A stretch of DNA of 64,000 bases from Sinohyriopsis cumingii (Eukaryota; Mollusca; Bivalvia; Unionida; Unionidae): contig CM068825.1 in NCBI GenBank assembly GCA_028554795.2, positions 160,949,398-161,013,397 on the forward strand, in the 5' to 3' direction. The notes below the pieces were generated by a model. That model was not told the origin of the DNA and searched no databases. It was given only the letters and a program-made list of their open reading frames with translations. This document shows positions 13,276 to 26,618 of the stretch, one piece after another; the stretch's first letter is position 1, and each line of letters begins with the position of its first letter. The position numbers were made by a program, and so were the translations under genes.

Positions 13276-13854
13276 TTGCACGCGCTACGTGGTGTCAGAT
13301 GCCGAAATCGATACGAACGGGTTGCAACTTTGTAAATGTGCATTTGTTCAACACATTTAACAAGTACGTACGTATAGTGCAAGAAAGTGAACTATATTTC
13401 AAGTGGAGTGGAATCACTGGTAGAGTCAATGCGCAATCGGTATTGTCAGTTTCATACAAAACGTGATATTATATGTTGATAATAAAATGAGCCAATGTCA
13501 AAAACTATATTCTGCATAAAACCCACATATCCTGAGGACCCGTTCAAAATTATAAAAGTCTTGATACACACTGACAAAAATGTTGAAAATTTCTCCTGTT
13601 AGCATAAACAAACAAATAAATAATAAATACACGTGTGAATCTCTCAAATATCACGATCAATATTTTCTGCGATTTCTTCCTCAAGAAATGTTTTAATAAG
13701 AAAATAATTGCCTATTTTCACTGTTTCCTCACAAGCTGGGATAACAAAAGCAGCATTTTTATATTTGAAAGGACCGTTGCGTCAATACAATTCTATAGCA
13801 AAAGAAATTTTCCACGTTTTAGAAAGACGTCAAAAATATTACTCCAAACCAAGT

Positions 13855-13978
13855 CTAAGTCAAGAGGTGCAGCGCTGTTAGTAATTTTGGACACTTCATT
13901 AACTCTTCATTAAGTTCGTCATTGAATTTCGGTAATTCGGTGTTCAATTTGCACCTGAGCCGCGCATGTTTTATTATC
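13855..13978 (-). other. Weak candidate terminal exon
   Basis: On the minus strand a strong polypyrimidine tract and acceptor (TTTTCTTTTTCCTTTATGCAG, AG at 13980-13979) is followed by 40 open codons ending in TAG, with the peptide ELPKFNDELNEELMKCPKLL in the middle. No upstream partner exon was found and there is no recognised domain. In AT-rich DNA such arrangements arise by chance. Confidence 0.2.
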
Positions 13979-14193
13979 CTGCATAAAGGAAAAAGAAAAT
14001 AAATTAGAAATTGATGCTCGTGTCCGCATTTGACCTTTAAAAGATATTTACAGAATATTCCATATATGCTCTAAGGATTGACCTAAGATTAACAGACACA
14101 ATTGTTTACCGACTGGTGGTAACGTTCAAGCCAGTTATAGTAGTTCTTTTTTAAATCCTCCTTGTCATTCTAATCGTCCTCTAATCCTTCACA

Positions 14194-14767
14194 TTATTGT
14201 AGTATAGGTCATCAGTGTTATGTAGGCGTTCAGAACCGACAGTTTCAGCAATGATAATCAGTTTTTAGAATTTTATTACACCTGACTTTAATTGGAAATT
14301 AGTCACTTTATTGGGATCATCCTACATCCATCTTTCGTTGAAGGTCATTATTTACACGCCCTGATAAATACATACGGCAAAATCATTGTTGAATTAGGGG
14401 GACATATTTGGACGTGGTCAACATAAAGGTGTGATCCAGTACAAATTGGTTTGAATGTCGCGCGCTGTGATGTCACAATGAAATCAGCGAATGTGGAAAC
14501 AAACTTGTACTACCCTGTTATATGTTATGATGGTTAGACGTCCCTTTTCGTAACCCAGCTTTGTACCTGCCTACCATTGTGAACGTTCACATAGGTCAAT
14601 CATTTTCGTCTGCGAATATTTTGATGCCATTTGAGGTACAGATCATTCAATAATCTGGATTGCATACAAATTGGTTAAACAATTTTAGTATAAAAAATTA
14701 CAACGATAATTAGGATTCGATTAAATAAAATATATTTAAACGCCACGTTAACATATAATTTAGTATA
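14194..14767 (+). mobile_element. TIR transposon family, copy 1 (non-autonomous)
   Basis: One of four copies of a family of about 550 bp defined by comparison inside this window. It aligns along its length with the copies at 32482, 33592 and 52955 and carries the conserved core CGCGCGCTGTGATGTCACAA at 14459-14478. It starts near AGTATAGGTCATCAG and ends with TTTAGTATA at 14767, the same terminal word as copy 4. It has no coding capacity. It is the most diverged copy at the 5' end. Confidence 0.7.
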
Positions 14768-15130
14768 ATCAGCGTCATTAATATCACCAACATCTTCTAC
14801 ATGTATGACGGTTATCATCAACTAAAGCCCTTCAGAACAATGAAAATATGATCCATATAAAATCACTATCTTCATGAAATCATTTCATTGGACAAATATA
14901 GTTACATTGTCAATTTTGTAGAGATTATTGCATGAAAATGCTACACGTAATTGACCTTAATGACTTTACCGATATTTGTATGCACCAGCACAGCAGTGGT
15001 AGGATAGTGCAACCCTTCCATAGATTTTATTTTACGTCAGGTTTAAGATCTTTCTGGTGTTAGCTTCCTTTGATTTGACCATAGTCTCTAAAATTATTTC
15101 CAGGTAATAAATGAACATCATTAACTTTAG

Positions 15131-15628
15131 GAAAAAGGATATCATAGCCTTTGTCTTGACAGATTCTTCAAAATGAATTACTGTGACAACATGATTGCAA
15201 ATGATGGAATGGAGAAAAAGGATATCATAGCCTTTGTCTTGACAGATTCTTCAAAATGAATTACTGTGACAACATGATTGCAAATGATGGAATGGAGAAA
15301 AAGGATATCATAGCCTTTGTCTTGACAGATTCTTCAAAATGAATTACTGTGACAACATGATTGCAAATGATGGAATGGAGAAAAAGGATATCATAGCCTT
15401 TGTCTTGACAGATTCTTCAAAATGAATTACTGTGACAACATGATTGCAAATGATGGAATGGAGAAAAAGGATATCATAGCCTTTGTCTTGACAGATTCTT
15501 CAAAATGAATTACTGTGACAACATGATTGCAAATGATGGAATGGAGAAAAAGGATATCATAGCCTTTGTCTTGACAGATTCTTCAAAATGAATTACTGTG
15601 ACAACATGATTGCAAATGATGGAATGGA
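15131..15628. repeat. 83-bp tandem repeat, six apparently identical copies
   Basis: Units begin at 15131, 15214, 15297, 15380, 15463 and 15546, each starting GAAAAAGGATATCATAGCC and ending ATGATGGAATGGA. By eye all six are identical, so the expansion is very recent or homogenised. The period is not a multiple of three, and no frame runs through it. Confidence 0.95.
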
Positions 15629-16892
15629 TCAAATTTGCTTTATAGCAAGTCAGTAATACGTCAACATGCGTTATTTGCCACATGTATAAGAATGTCTTCA
15701 TTCCCAATTTGCAAGCAATAGTGTATTATTTATATTGTCTTTTATTTTGTTTAGGAGATAAATATATTAGCGATGCAAACATATTTTAGTAACATCTATT
15801 TCTGGCAATATTCAGGAATGATTGTTTGTCGTTTTGGTTAATATTAAACCCATTCTCGACACTCAGTCGAAATTATCAAGTTATTTTCGGCCATAAAAAA
15901 TTCCAAGAAACTGAGTGCTTTACTATCTTGCCTTGTATGGTTATTTAATACCTTCATGTCAAATAAATCGTTAATAGGAGGTTGTCGCTCCTCTGTCAGT
16001 TAGTCTATACAGTTGTAAAGGTCACATTTTCTGGCACTTAAATGTTCATTAACCGGCATATTGTGATAATCCTAAGGTGTGTGCTATTTTGTATTTACGT
16101 TTCTGTTTATAGCTTTGTTTGATTTTAGTGCATGTTTGTGTTTTATGGGCGTGTCAATGTTGGAAAGTTCAAACCGACTGATTTGCCAGTTTCTAGGAGC
16201 AGAAGCTATACTATGAAGCATTCACGAGACTTTATGGTGGTAGGAATTAGTTTCTTAAAATGGAACCTCCCTAATTTCTTAGCATAAGGAATTCTAGGAA
16301 TATTCTAATGCAAAAGTGCTAAGTAATTTGAGATAGGAATAACAGTATTATGGGTATGTGTCTTGAATTGTGGTGAGTGGCGTAAAGTACTAATTTCTAC
16401 ATGGAAATGCTTCCTGATGGGTCATAAAATGCGAAGGAAGAAACAGTATGCAAGTTTGAAATTAGAATTTCGCGATGTGTGGTCATCCATCACGTGAATA
16501 GATAGAATTATTGTTTGTATATTCTTTTTGAAGAACACGCCAAGTCAGAACTACTGTTGTCTTTAGGGCCTTGGAAATAGGGGAAACGATGAACCTCAAG
16601 ACAGACAAACGCAGCTGTTTATTGATTCGCTTGGAAGTGAGACCTCTTGCATTTAGTAATCATATAAGAATGGTCCCACGAATTTATTAATAGAAAGTCA
16701 GGCGTAGTAAAATTCATATGGCCCAACGCATTTAGGCCTACTAATAGACAATCAGGCGTAATAAAATTCATTGATAAGTTTAAAGACCATAACATGTCAA
16801 CAGCAGTGAGTTTTAAAACTAAACAAGCATATATTGTTTCTTCATTAAAAGAATAATACTTGCATCATTCATTTGCATCAATAAAATCAATT
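15629..16892. other. Unassigned, with one short duplication
   Basis: Two imperfect direct copies of about 65 bp (near 16680-16715 and 16740-16775) share TCAGGCGTARTAAAATTCAT. The rest shows nothing that I can name. Confidence 0.5.
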
Positions 16893-17118
16893 ATGTGATC
16901 AATTTCTGTACGTATATGTATTAATTTACATGTGATCAATTTCTGTACGTATATGTACTAATTTACATGTGATCAATTTCTGTACGTATATGTACTAATT
17001 TATATGTGATCAATTTCTGTACGTATATGTATTAATTTACATGTGATCAATTTCTGTACGTATATCTACTAATTTACATGTGATCAATTTCTATACGTAT
17101 ATGTACTAATTTACATGT
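16893..17118. repeat. 37-bp minisatellite, six copies
   Basis: Unit ATGTGATCAATTTCTGTACG then TATATGTACTAATTTAC, starting at 16893, 16930, 16967, 17004, 17041 and 17078. Each unit holds the palindrome TGATCA and a near-palindrome around TACGTATATGTA. Confidence 0.93.
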
Positions 17119-17490
17119 GTAAGCAGGGTCAAGGAATGCAGTAATTTGAGTACTGTATGTCTGCCCATCGCATATTTGGTGCATCTGTCCATTTGTCCAT
17201 TAGTCGCTTCTCCTTGTAACCCGAACTCCAACACTAGGATAAGGAAAGTATTTTATTTCACTTGATGCAACCTACTCCCCCCCCCCGCCCCCGCCGCCAT
17301 CGAAAGCGGATGGGTAGGCATCAACCGTCACATTGTAACCTGCACTCCATTTACATTATCTGAGGTAGGATAATCATACGTGGAATGATGTCTTATGAAG
17401 GTCAGTAGATAGCAACCCAGATTTCGTACCCTGATTGTAGCCAAGGGGGTGGAAATGGGAGTGAGGTGTCGAGGATATGTGAGAATAAAA

Positions 17491-17684
17491 ATCAGTACTG
17501 ACTTTGCGAAGGCTCCTATCATTAAACTGTTTTGCACTCCTGTATCTACATCTAATTAATCTTCGCCATATAAATAAAGGTCAGTGGAAAAAAAACAGTA
17601 CGGATTTTGCGAAGACTGCTACCATTAATTTGTTCTGCAGTCTTTAATCTAAATCTAATTAAACTTCGCGATCCAAACAAATAC
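17491..17684. repeat. Two-copy duplication, period about 103 bp
   Basis: Copy 1 (from 17491) and copy 2 (from 17594) share CAGTACTGACTTTGCGAAG-like starts and the later ATCTAATTAATCTTCGC block. They have diverged by several substitutions. Confidence 0.75.
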
Positions 17685-18053
17685 TCTTTATGAACGTCTG
17701 ACTTTTCAGCGCGAAAAGTATTTTTAGTTTGCTTCTCAAAGGTATAACAGCGAGGGATGTAAATTCAACATAATCCCTCTAACTGACAAGAAAATTTTCA
17801 TTAATATTACTACTCCCGGCAAAAATATAAGTCGTGACATTCTCAGAAATATTGTTGACATGTTACCACCCCATGCGTTAGCAAATTTATGTCAGTAATT
17901 AAACTGCTAGTTCCATCACAATGTCATATTGTGCACTTGATGACACGGCTAGATACACTTTTAATTTAGTATCATGTAGTACATAGATTCTATTATTTGA
18001 AGAAACTAATATCGTATTGGATGATCAGCTTATCCTTCTCATATCAAATTATT

Positions 18054-18113
18054 ATTCTCTCTCTTTCTCTCTCTCGTACTGTCTACTCTCTCTCTCTCTC
18101 TGTGTCTCTCTCA
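18054..18113. repeat. CT-rich microsatellite, interrupted
   Basis: Stretches of CT repeats are broken by GTACTG and TGTG words. A separate (ATT)n followed by (GT)n tract lies at 18512-18541. Confidence 0.9.
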
Positions 18114-18839
18114 TTCTGTTTATATAATTTCGATCTGAAGACTTCATAGAGACAAAATTTTACAAGTTATCGAGTACTGACTGAACTTAGAGCAATCTTT
18201 ACATATTTTAAGTTTTTCAATTTAAAGAAGGTTGCAAAGGTATTGCTTTGCGTCCTTTAAAATTGCCAGCAAAGACATTGTCTTACTTCACAACTGTAAT
18301 CTTTGGAAATTATATTAAATTTTCTATAATTTCTAACTTCTAAATCATTATTATTTTGCATTTCTTCATGCAAGTTGCTTTTTTTCCATATAGATACCAT
18401 TTCTTAAAAAGGTATGACATATGTATAATTATGAACATTAGCTTTGAAATACAATTAGTTTTGCTTAGTAATTTTTCCTCTACGTATATCTTGCATTAAA
18501 TGTGTGTTTTATATTATTATTATTATTATTTTGTGTGTGTGAGTGTACTCGAGGAAAAATTTATATATTAACTAATAAGTTTGTATTGTTCGTTGTCTTG
18601 TTTTCTTATATTTTCATTTCTTGTCCTTCTTTCTCTTCGTCTCGCAAAAGAGAAAAAGAGATTCGCATCGATAAATATCAGAAAGTAAATGAGTACAGCT
18701 GAAACATAGTATGCAAAGATGATCATAGAGTATGCCTTCCCTCCAACTGCTCTTTTCTCCAACGCTGACAAATATGTTTTTAATTCCCCTATTCTTTAAT
18801 GAGTAACTATGGAACATATTGCCGGGCGGTAGATGACAA

Positions 18840-19898
18840 GCACACACTATGATTTATGCACCTACTCTACAGGTAACAAGTATACTTTATGATTTATACA
18901 TCTACTCTAGTATAGACGATAAATGTACTCAATGATGTATACACCTACTCTGTAGACAAATATACTCTATGATGTATACACCTACTCTATAGACGAATAG
19001 TGTACTCTATGATGTATACACCTACTCTTTGGACAATAAGTGTACTCTGTGATGTATACACCTACTCTGTAGACAAATATACTCTATGATGTATACACCT
19101 ACTCTATAGACGAATAGTGTACTCTATGATGTATACACCTACTCTTTGGACAATAAGTGTACTCTGTGATGTATACACCTACTCTGTAGACAAATATACT
19201 CTATGATGTATACACCTACTCTATAGACGAATAGTGTACTCAATGATGTATACACCTACTCTGTAGACAAATATACTCTGTGATGTATACACCTACTCTA
19301 TAGACGAATAGTGTACTCTATGATGTATACACCTACTCTTTGGACAATAAGTGTACTCTGTGATGTATACACCTACTCTATGGACAATAAGTGTACTCTG
19401 TGATGTATACACCAACTCTATAGACAAATATACTCTGTGATGTATACACCTACTCTATAGACGAATATTGTACTCTATGATGTATACACTGCTCTATAGA
19501 CGATAAGCGTACTCTATGATGTACATACCAACTCTGTATACAAGTGTACTCTATGATGTTTACACCTACCCTATAGACGATAAGTGTACTCTGTGATGTA
19601 TACACCTACTCTATAGACAAGTGTACTCTGTGATGTATACACCAACTCAATGGACAAGTGTACTCTGTGATGTATACACCAACTCTATAGACGATAAGTG
19701 TACTTTATGATGTAGACACCTACTCTATAGACGATAAGTGAACTTTATGATGTAGACACCTACTCTATAGACGATAAGTGAACTTTATGATTTATACACA
19801 TACTCTATAGATGATAAACATACTATGTGATGTATACACCTACTCTATAGACGATACGAGTACTCAATGATATATACACCTAAGATTTATACACCTAC
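18840..19898. repeat. About 40-bp minisatellite with higher-order structure, about 27 copies
   Basis: Every unit contains TGATGTATACACCTACTC, which includes the perfect palindrome TGTATACA. Units differ in the spacer: A (37 bp, TGTAGACAAATA), B (40 bp, TATAGACGAATAGTG) and C (40 bp, TTTGGACAATAAGTG). From 18951 the order is A-B-C, A-B-C, A-B, A-B-C. A-units at 18951, 19068 and 19185 are exactly 117 bp apart, and the next, at 19262, is 77 bp on (C missing). After about 19400 the units become irregular. The array runs almost directly into (AT)n. Confidence 0.93.
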
Positions 19899-19903
19899 TT
19901 TTT

Positions 19904-19907
<4 letters not shown>

Positions 19908-19955
<48 letters not shown>
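19908..19955. repeat. (AT)n tract
   Basis: About 24 AT dinucleotides abutting the end of the minisatellite. Confidence 0.97.
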
Positions 19956-19957
<2 letters not shown>

Positions 19958-20609
19958 CGTCACACACGTACACAGACAGTCACTCATTCTCCCACAGCCA
20001 CACCATATTTTTTCTGTAACCTTTAACTCAAACATGATTTTAGATTCATGTCCGAATCGATATCGTTAATTTCAGTTAACCTCTAACACTAACAGAACAC
20101 CATTTTTATGCTTGTTTCAAAAAACATAAAATTCCGGAATAGTAATTTCCCGACGATAGGACCGACGTTTTTACCATTATTATCACGCCTCGTAGTAAAT
20201 CGATGATTCGGAAAATTGAATTTCGCTGAAAGTGAGTTATGAAGGTATTTGTGGCCCTGTAGTTAACAAATCGATGCAAGTACAAACACTATAAACCAAA
20301 CGGTATCAACGTCCAGGACCAGCCTGATGGCAACGTTATAACTTATACCACTGCACATCAGTTAAACAGAAGAAGACGTTGTACAAAATAATCATAGGAA
20401 TTGTTTGTAATGCATTTTTTCCCTCTTCATATACATACAAAATTAATGAGAATTTGTTTCCTCGAAAATCAAACGTGCAGACTCATATAGGCATTTGTAT
20501 TTTTTCCAAATATGACATTTGTAGCTTCATTGAGACGACTGATGAAATATTTACAAGAATACATCGCACTCTAGTAATTACATTGTTTATCAACCTTTCA
20601 TTTATCAGG

Positions 20610-20633
20610 TTGGGGGTGGGTGGGTGGGTGGGT
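20610..20633. repeat. (GGGT)n microsatellite
   Basis: Five GGGT units on the plus strand; such tracts can form G-quadruplexes. A second short one lies at 58764-58779. Confidence 0.9.
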
Positions 20634-21051
20634 ATTTTCATCGGAATAAATTGTTTGTAGGTTTGTAGGGTTATATTATGGGACTCCCAATAGTTGTCCA
20701 GTTATGACCAGAGGCTAAGGACGAATGCAGGATTAAAATGTCGCCGTATAAAAACGGTTAACCGTCTACATGTACAGTTTTGCAAAGATACAGGCATACT
20801 TGATAAGAAATGTACAGGGGTATTCATTTGAAGAATCATAAACCCTTTTACACTACCAACATTATGTATAAAAGCTGTATCCAATTCATAAAGCTAGTTT
20901 TAGAGTTACATACTTGCAACTGAACAGTGACTTTAATATATAATTGCTATATTGTTTTTTTGTGGGAGGGTATAAGTCTTTCCCTCTCCTCTTCCATCAC
21001 AAATGATACATTCGCAGTATTTTGGTCAATCTTTTGTCCATTTAGGCGTAA

Positions 21052-21253
21052 AAGGATGACCAGGGAGATTGGGATTAGTTCACAAAGAAGGATGACAAGG
21101 GAGATGGGGATTAGATCACAAGGAAGGATGACCAGGGAGATGGGGATTAGATCACAAAGAAGGATGACCAGGGAGATGGGGATTAGATCACAAAGAAGGA
21201 TGACCAGGGAGATGGGGATTAGATCACAAAGAAAGATGACCAGGGAGTTTTCA
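21052..21253 (+). repeat. 36-bp minisatellite, about 5.5 copies, codon-phased
   Basis: Units start at 21052, 21088, 21124, 21160, 21196 and 21232. The unit AAGGATGACCAGGGAGATGG then GGATTAGATCACAAAG keeps a 133-codon frame open (20927-21328) that would encode the 12-residue repeat RRMTREMGIRSQ. There is no splice or start context and no domain outside the repeat, so I call an array. Confidence 0.9.
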
Positions 21254-21867
21254 ATATTGACGAGGAGGCCTCAGACCATATTTTGTCTTCTACCTATAGG
21301 CATTCAACACTATTCCACTTTTAACTAATATACTTCTGTCGCTTTCTGCTACACACAAACATACCTAAGTTTAATAAATCTTGTAAGGTTTCATCACAGT
21401 GTGACCGGCTTCTTTTGATGCATAACAAATGAAAACAACTGGGGTGAAAGAAGTAACCCCAAAAGCGTCTGTATGACTCAGACATCAGGTACATACATCT
21501 ACATCTTACTGTTTTTATTAAACAAACAATGTACCTTTCTATGCAATTACAGTAAATTTCATGTATGCCGTTTTATAATTAGTACAGTAATAAAATTACC
21601 ACGTAAGTCACTGGAAAACAGAACATGCAAACAAGGCAATCTTTCTTCTGAATAGCTTCATGATCATCGTCATCATCATCAGCAGCAACAGCAGCAGCTT
21701 AAAGTCGTTAATTCAGTACGGTTGCACAATTAGTTTACAATCTAATCTCCTAGGTGGCCGTCAACTATTTATATATGTACCAAAATTAAAACAAAACAAA
21801 CAAAACAATGTACTATGTATAGCAAATACACTTGCATATACATACATATTTAATCACCTTCCACATT

Positions 21868-22425
21868 GAACGGGTGACCTAATGGTCTAAGGCACTCACC
21901 TTGACAGATACCTCACACATCTCGCTTCTGCCCGCGTGATACGAGATTTGGATTTAGGCATTTCTAGTGTTGATTTAGAGATAATTGTTTTTGCTTTAGA
22001 ATGTGATCATTATGGTGTGGATGTCTGTTTGTATTTCGGCGACATTGCGTAATGAGTAATGAGACAATTATCATCATCCGGTAGTGAAATATGTGACCTA
22101 ATGAACGGTGCTTTGTTTATATTCCAGCCCCTCACAAAAAAAATGCCGAATAACCTGCGACAAGAACTTCACCTTAAGCTCATCTTTGAAGGTAGTTTAG
22201 AATAAGATATGATTTATTATCATTTTGGACACAATGGAAAGTTCAGTACTGAGAAATAAATGTAAAATGAATCGTGATCTGAGCCCAGTAGCTTCCCATT
22301 GGTCTAGGGTTCTTCCAGGGGTTTTCGCGGGTTCTTCTTCCACCAAAATATGCTGGTGGCCATGTATAGTCTATCATGTGCGGAAAAATGGCGTTAAACC
22401 TGCCACCAAAACACCTCCCAAACAG
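21868..22425 (+). mobile_element. Decayed tRNA-derived SINE or two SINE fragments
   Basis: The left end resembles a tRNA 5' half with a pol III A-box (GGTGACCTAATGGTCTAAGG, 21872-21891). The right part (22300-22425) contains GGGTTCTTCTTCCACC, AATATGCTGGTGGCCATG and ATGGCGTTAAACC, which I recall as the 3' region of a SINE common in gastropods and bivalves. About 400 bp lie between. Either one long composite SINE or two truncated insertions would explain it; the B-box is not recognisable. Confidence 0.45.
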
Positions 22426-22985
22426 AAACACTCATAAGGAAATACAAGCAAATAGTCAAATACTCACACATACAACTAATCACTCCAGACTTCTTCCCAT
22501 AATGTCTTGATTTAATACATGGCAAATATATATTATGAAAATTAATTACAAATAATGCTGCTAGAACATCCTTAGATAGACAGATCCAAGTTACTGTACT
22601 AGAGAAAACTAGGCTGTCGGTATCCAGTTTATTATTAGGCTTTGGGAGAAATTATATATTATGCAAGACTGCAATACTAGCATTACTGTAAGTATTAACT
22701 GTTTTTATAATAAAATGTCATTTATATAATAAAAGATAATTGGAATCTTTGATAATGAATTTTGATTTTCTTTGGAGTACTGTTTCTTTAACGGGCATAC
22801 TACTTAAGTAATTCACACATTTATCAATGATGCCAACTGTATAGTTACGATTGACACTACAGGACTGCTTTTGAAATCCATTCTTTTTGGACATGCTTGT
22901 CTCCTTATGTGCGAGAAATGATCAATCGAGCGATACAAAATGATACAAGTAACTTCTGAATCAGACACTCAGAGTGAATCACCCA

Positions 22986-23146
22986 TTTTGTTGTTCACAA
23001 CATTTCGGACACTCAGCATCAAATCGCTCATTATGTTGTTCCAGACATTTCGGACACTCTGCGGTAAATCGCTCATTACATTGTTCCAGACATTTCGGAC
23101 AGTCAGCTGTAAATCGTTAATTTTGTTGTTACAGACATTTCGGAAC
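22986..23146 (+). repeat. 45-bp minisatellite, 3.5 copies
   Basis: CATTTCGG recurs at 23001, 23046, 23091 and 23136. The unit is CATTTCGGACACTCAGCATC then AAATCGCTCATTATGTTGTTCCAGA. Frames on both strands stay open because 45 is a multiple of three. Confidence 0.9.
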
Positions 23147-23149
23147 ATG

Positions 23150-26100
23150 TATCGAGTGATTATAGCTGGCGACAATTTTGGGTTCACTGCTTCTCTGTAA
23201 ATTACATACATATCATATCGAGGAGTATAGACATTACATCACTGATTACATCAAAGTAGTAAGGTACGATGAAAATATGTGGTTATTTCGAAGTCAGTAC
23301 GTAGTAATTATGGCCATGATCTACAATAAACAATGGAAAGAAAACAGAATAATAATATGCTAAAAAATTACATTCTTGCAAAAAAGGAATGGCAATACAA
23401 TTTTATATGAAACGTTTGAGATTTAACAGAATTCTATGAGATGCCATGATAATCTTCTCTGATTTCCAGTTTTACATTGATATTAAAGTAGACGTTTTAA
23501 ATCGAGAATTACCGCTTGTAGTATGGGAAATATGCCATTTAAGATGAGCAATTGTAATGATTTATGCAGACAGTTACTGCAATTATCCTTGTAATATGGG
23601 TTGAGATAGTTCAATTAGTGTTATTTAGTAATGACCATGACCTTGTGAAAGGTATTTTGAATAAAACTGGTAAAATAAAACGCACATCTTATGACCTTGT
23701 TTTTACTAATTCAGTAGTTAATGTTTTACAATGTAAATGTAAACAAAAAAATGTCCTAAACGTAAATATTCTGTTATTTAACCAGCAATAATTCTTAAAC
23801 AACTATTTTGGAAGAACGATGGTGGCCAAGTTGTCTTTTCCACTGTTAGATGTCCCTTTTCTTTATCTTCAGCAATTATTATTGAAAAAGGAATCAAGTC
23901 CGACCCTATCAGTATAAACCAGCTTAGAAAACTTTGCGCTCTTTGAACTCACATTGGTTCCCTCAGAGCTTTGAAGTATTTTAAGCAAGTATGTAGTTCT
24001 AGTTTTTCATCTAACCAACTGCTCTAATTAATTTTTGATACTCCACTTGACGAAATGTATTCCTAAGTTTTTTTCCAATATACATAAATGTGCGGAGTAT
24101 CCCTATTTTCTTTGTAACTAATACGGGTTATCGATTTTGTTTTCGACAGTATCATTAACCCACTAGGAATATTTGATAGCTTGAAAATAATTAGGGCACT
24201 CAGACTATCGTTCATGCTCTATCCAATTGAGAGCGAACTTGATGGACACCGTAACGTTCTTATAGAGAATCTAATGATATAAAGCATCCATGTCGTCAAG
24301 TAAAGAAATCTTCACGGATAATTCTCAATCTTCTTGCATCATTGTCAAACACAACTCTTCGGCTTTAATGAATTAAAAAAAAAGTGATATACCTTTTTTA
24401 TCGCGCCATGTTGCAATCTGAAGGACATATTTACCTCTTTTAACTCTTTAACAGTTAGTGATTAGCTATCTTGTTCTTCACATATAATGTTTTAATGAGT
24501 GGCTCTTTTGTTTTTCATATAGCATTTTTGGAGTGAGTGGCTACCATGTTCTGCAGATAGCATTTATTGTCTGAAGGCGAATTTGGAAACTTGTAAATTT
24601 TATCCGAATTCCGTAGAATCCACAACAATTTTCATAGTTTCTTCTGCATCTGCTTTATGATCACAATGCCTTTTTACTGATACTTGCCCAATTTCTTTTT
24701 TCCTTTATTGACATATATATGCAACGCTATTAATTATAATCATATAATTAATCTACCCAAAAATATCTGCTAGAATTATAAAAAGAAAAGATTATCCAGC
24801 CTCTCGTTTGTTCGTTAATGTACAGTGGTTATCTTTTAATTATGGAAACTATTATTCAAACTATATTGACATAACTCTTTCCTAAACATAGCTCCACAAT
24901 ATGTCAATAATCTCTTATCTCCAGCTTCCAATATCCATTCACACAAAATACGGTCTAATTGGAACTTTAATCTTATTTGCCTAAATTCGAAATTACTCTG
25001 TACAAAACACGTTTTACTTATTTTGCAGCGGTTGTCTTGAATATTATTCCCATAATATTAAACGAAAACCTACGCTCTCGTCTGTTTTATAAATGTTTTG
25101 TTCCTGATTACGCCATAACTTTAAGCAAACAAAGATACCTAACTTGGATACTCCCACGTCTTCTTCCATCTCCCAAATATATAGGAATATATTATGTTTG
25201 TTTCAATCTAAAGCGTGCATGCACGTGTCCGTGTGTATTTTATAATTACATGTGAGTGTATGAGACACTAAAGTAAGAGTGTGTATTTCATGATTTGATG
25301 TCAGTGTATCAGACAATGAAGTAAACGTTTGCGTATAGTTTTAATATTTTGTATTTGACCATGTAAGATTGGTTGTTTCTGAAACAAATGTACTATACGC
25401 AGAAAATCTCGCTATTATTATTATTATTATTATTATAGCATTAAACATACGCACCTGACATTTTGTGTGAGTTACCATATTCTGAATGGTGTAACTAAGC
25501 AGTGGGAACGTATCGTTTGCAAAAGAATTGATATGCAATGTCATTTATAAACGACATCAAAATACAGTTTACTTCATACGGAAGCGTTGTATCAGCATAA
25601 ATAAGGTAAAGTTAAATCATCATATGGAGTTAGGGACTGAAACAGTCTGATGTGCTGTTCGAGATAATAAACGCAAGATAAGTTGTAGTGTTGTGTACTG
25701 TCTGTAGATTAACATCTGCAAAGTGGTAATCCAATTTAAATAAATGTTATGTGAATGCAATATTTTTTTCTAATTCGGCATGAATAATTTAAACGTGTCT
25801 GGGAACATAAGTGTCGCGAGTATTTAATGTGCTTTTGATGTTGTTAATGGAGTCTATTTGACGAATCTCAGTCGAAAAATATATCCCATTCTCGAACGGT
25901 CGAACGAAGAAATGAGATGCAGTAAAGAATTATTCTAGCCTGTACAAATTGGAAAATTGTTTACATCACGTATGCCATTGTGGAAGTACGAGTACGAGTA
26001 ATACCTTTCTTGGTTATTGTTCATGAACGGGACAAACTGTAAGCACATGAAGGAAATACGATACTGCTTTTCTAGTTGATGGTGTACGAGAGAATAAAAA

Positions 26101-26579
26101 ACGCTTATATGTAACATATTTAACTAAATTACATCCATACGTTTTGATAGATTATACTTTTTGCAACACTTTTCTTGTCATCAAAATGTGCGAATAAAAA
26201 TGTAACTATTCGGATGACGTCATTTTTCCCCCAAACGAATGAACTTTTTTACCACTTGATTATGAAAAGAGACTAAACTTTTTCTTCCGCTTGCGATGAT
26301 GATGCAGCCAGAGCAACAGTTTTTCTTTTGGTGCTCGAATTAATAAATTTACTAAAGGAATAGGGTAAGATTACGCGAAAGATCGGTGACAGAACAGCGC
26401 TCAAATTACTTGCAGACAAGGAAATTTCAAAGACAAAAAGAAAACCATCTGAAGAGAAATAAGAAAAACAGTAACGCACAAAAACATCGTTAGATGAGAA
26501 ATTAGGAAGATAAAAGAAATAACATCTGAGGAAAAGGAAATAAATATAACAGACGTCAATATAAAACGTATATGAGGTT

Positions 26580-26580
<1 letters not shown>
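23150..26580. other. Unassigned AT-rich sequence with minor repeats
   Basis: Contains an (ATT)n tract at 25407-25437 and two imperfect copies of about 60 bp near 25208-25325 sharing GTGTGTATTT-ATAATT and a GTGAGTGTATGAGAC-like word. No coding segment that I can support. Confidence 0.5.
24195..24246 (-). pseudogene. tRNA-like D-arm fragment
   Basis: Minus strand reads GCTCTCAATTGGATAGAGC, a well-formed D-arm (GCTC paired with GAGC, loop with AATTGGATA), followed by an anticodon-arm-like ATGAACGATAGTCT. Neither acceptor stem nor T-arm is recognisable, so it is at most a tRNA or SINE relic. Confidence 0.3.

Positions 26581-26613
<33 letters not shown>
26581..26613. repeat. (AC)n microsatellite
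   Basis: About 16 AC units. They open a minus-strand frame that reads CVCVCV and is not a gene. Confidence 0.95.

Positions 26614-26618
<5 letters not shown>

Noticed and set aside
20927-21328. 133-codon ORF
   Set aside because: Carried by the 36-bp array; residues outside the repeat show no recognisable motif.
22142-22202. 61-nt open segment after a good acceptor (TTTATATTCCAG)
   Set aside because: Lies inside SINE-like sequence, two frames are open, the donor GTAGTT is weak and no partner exon was found.
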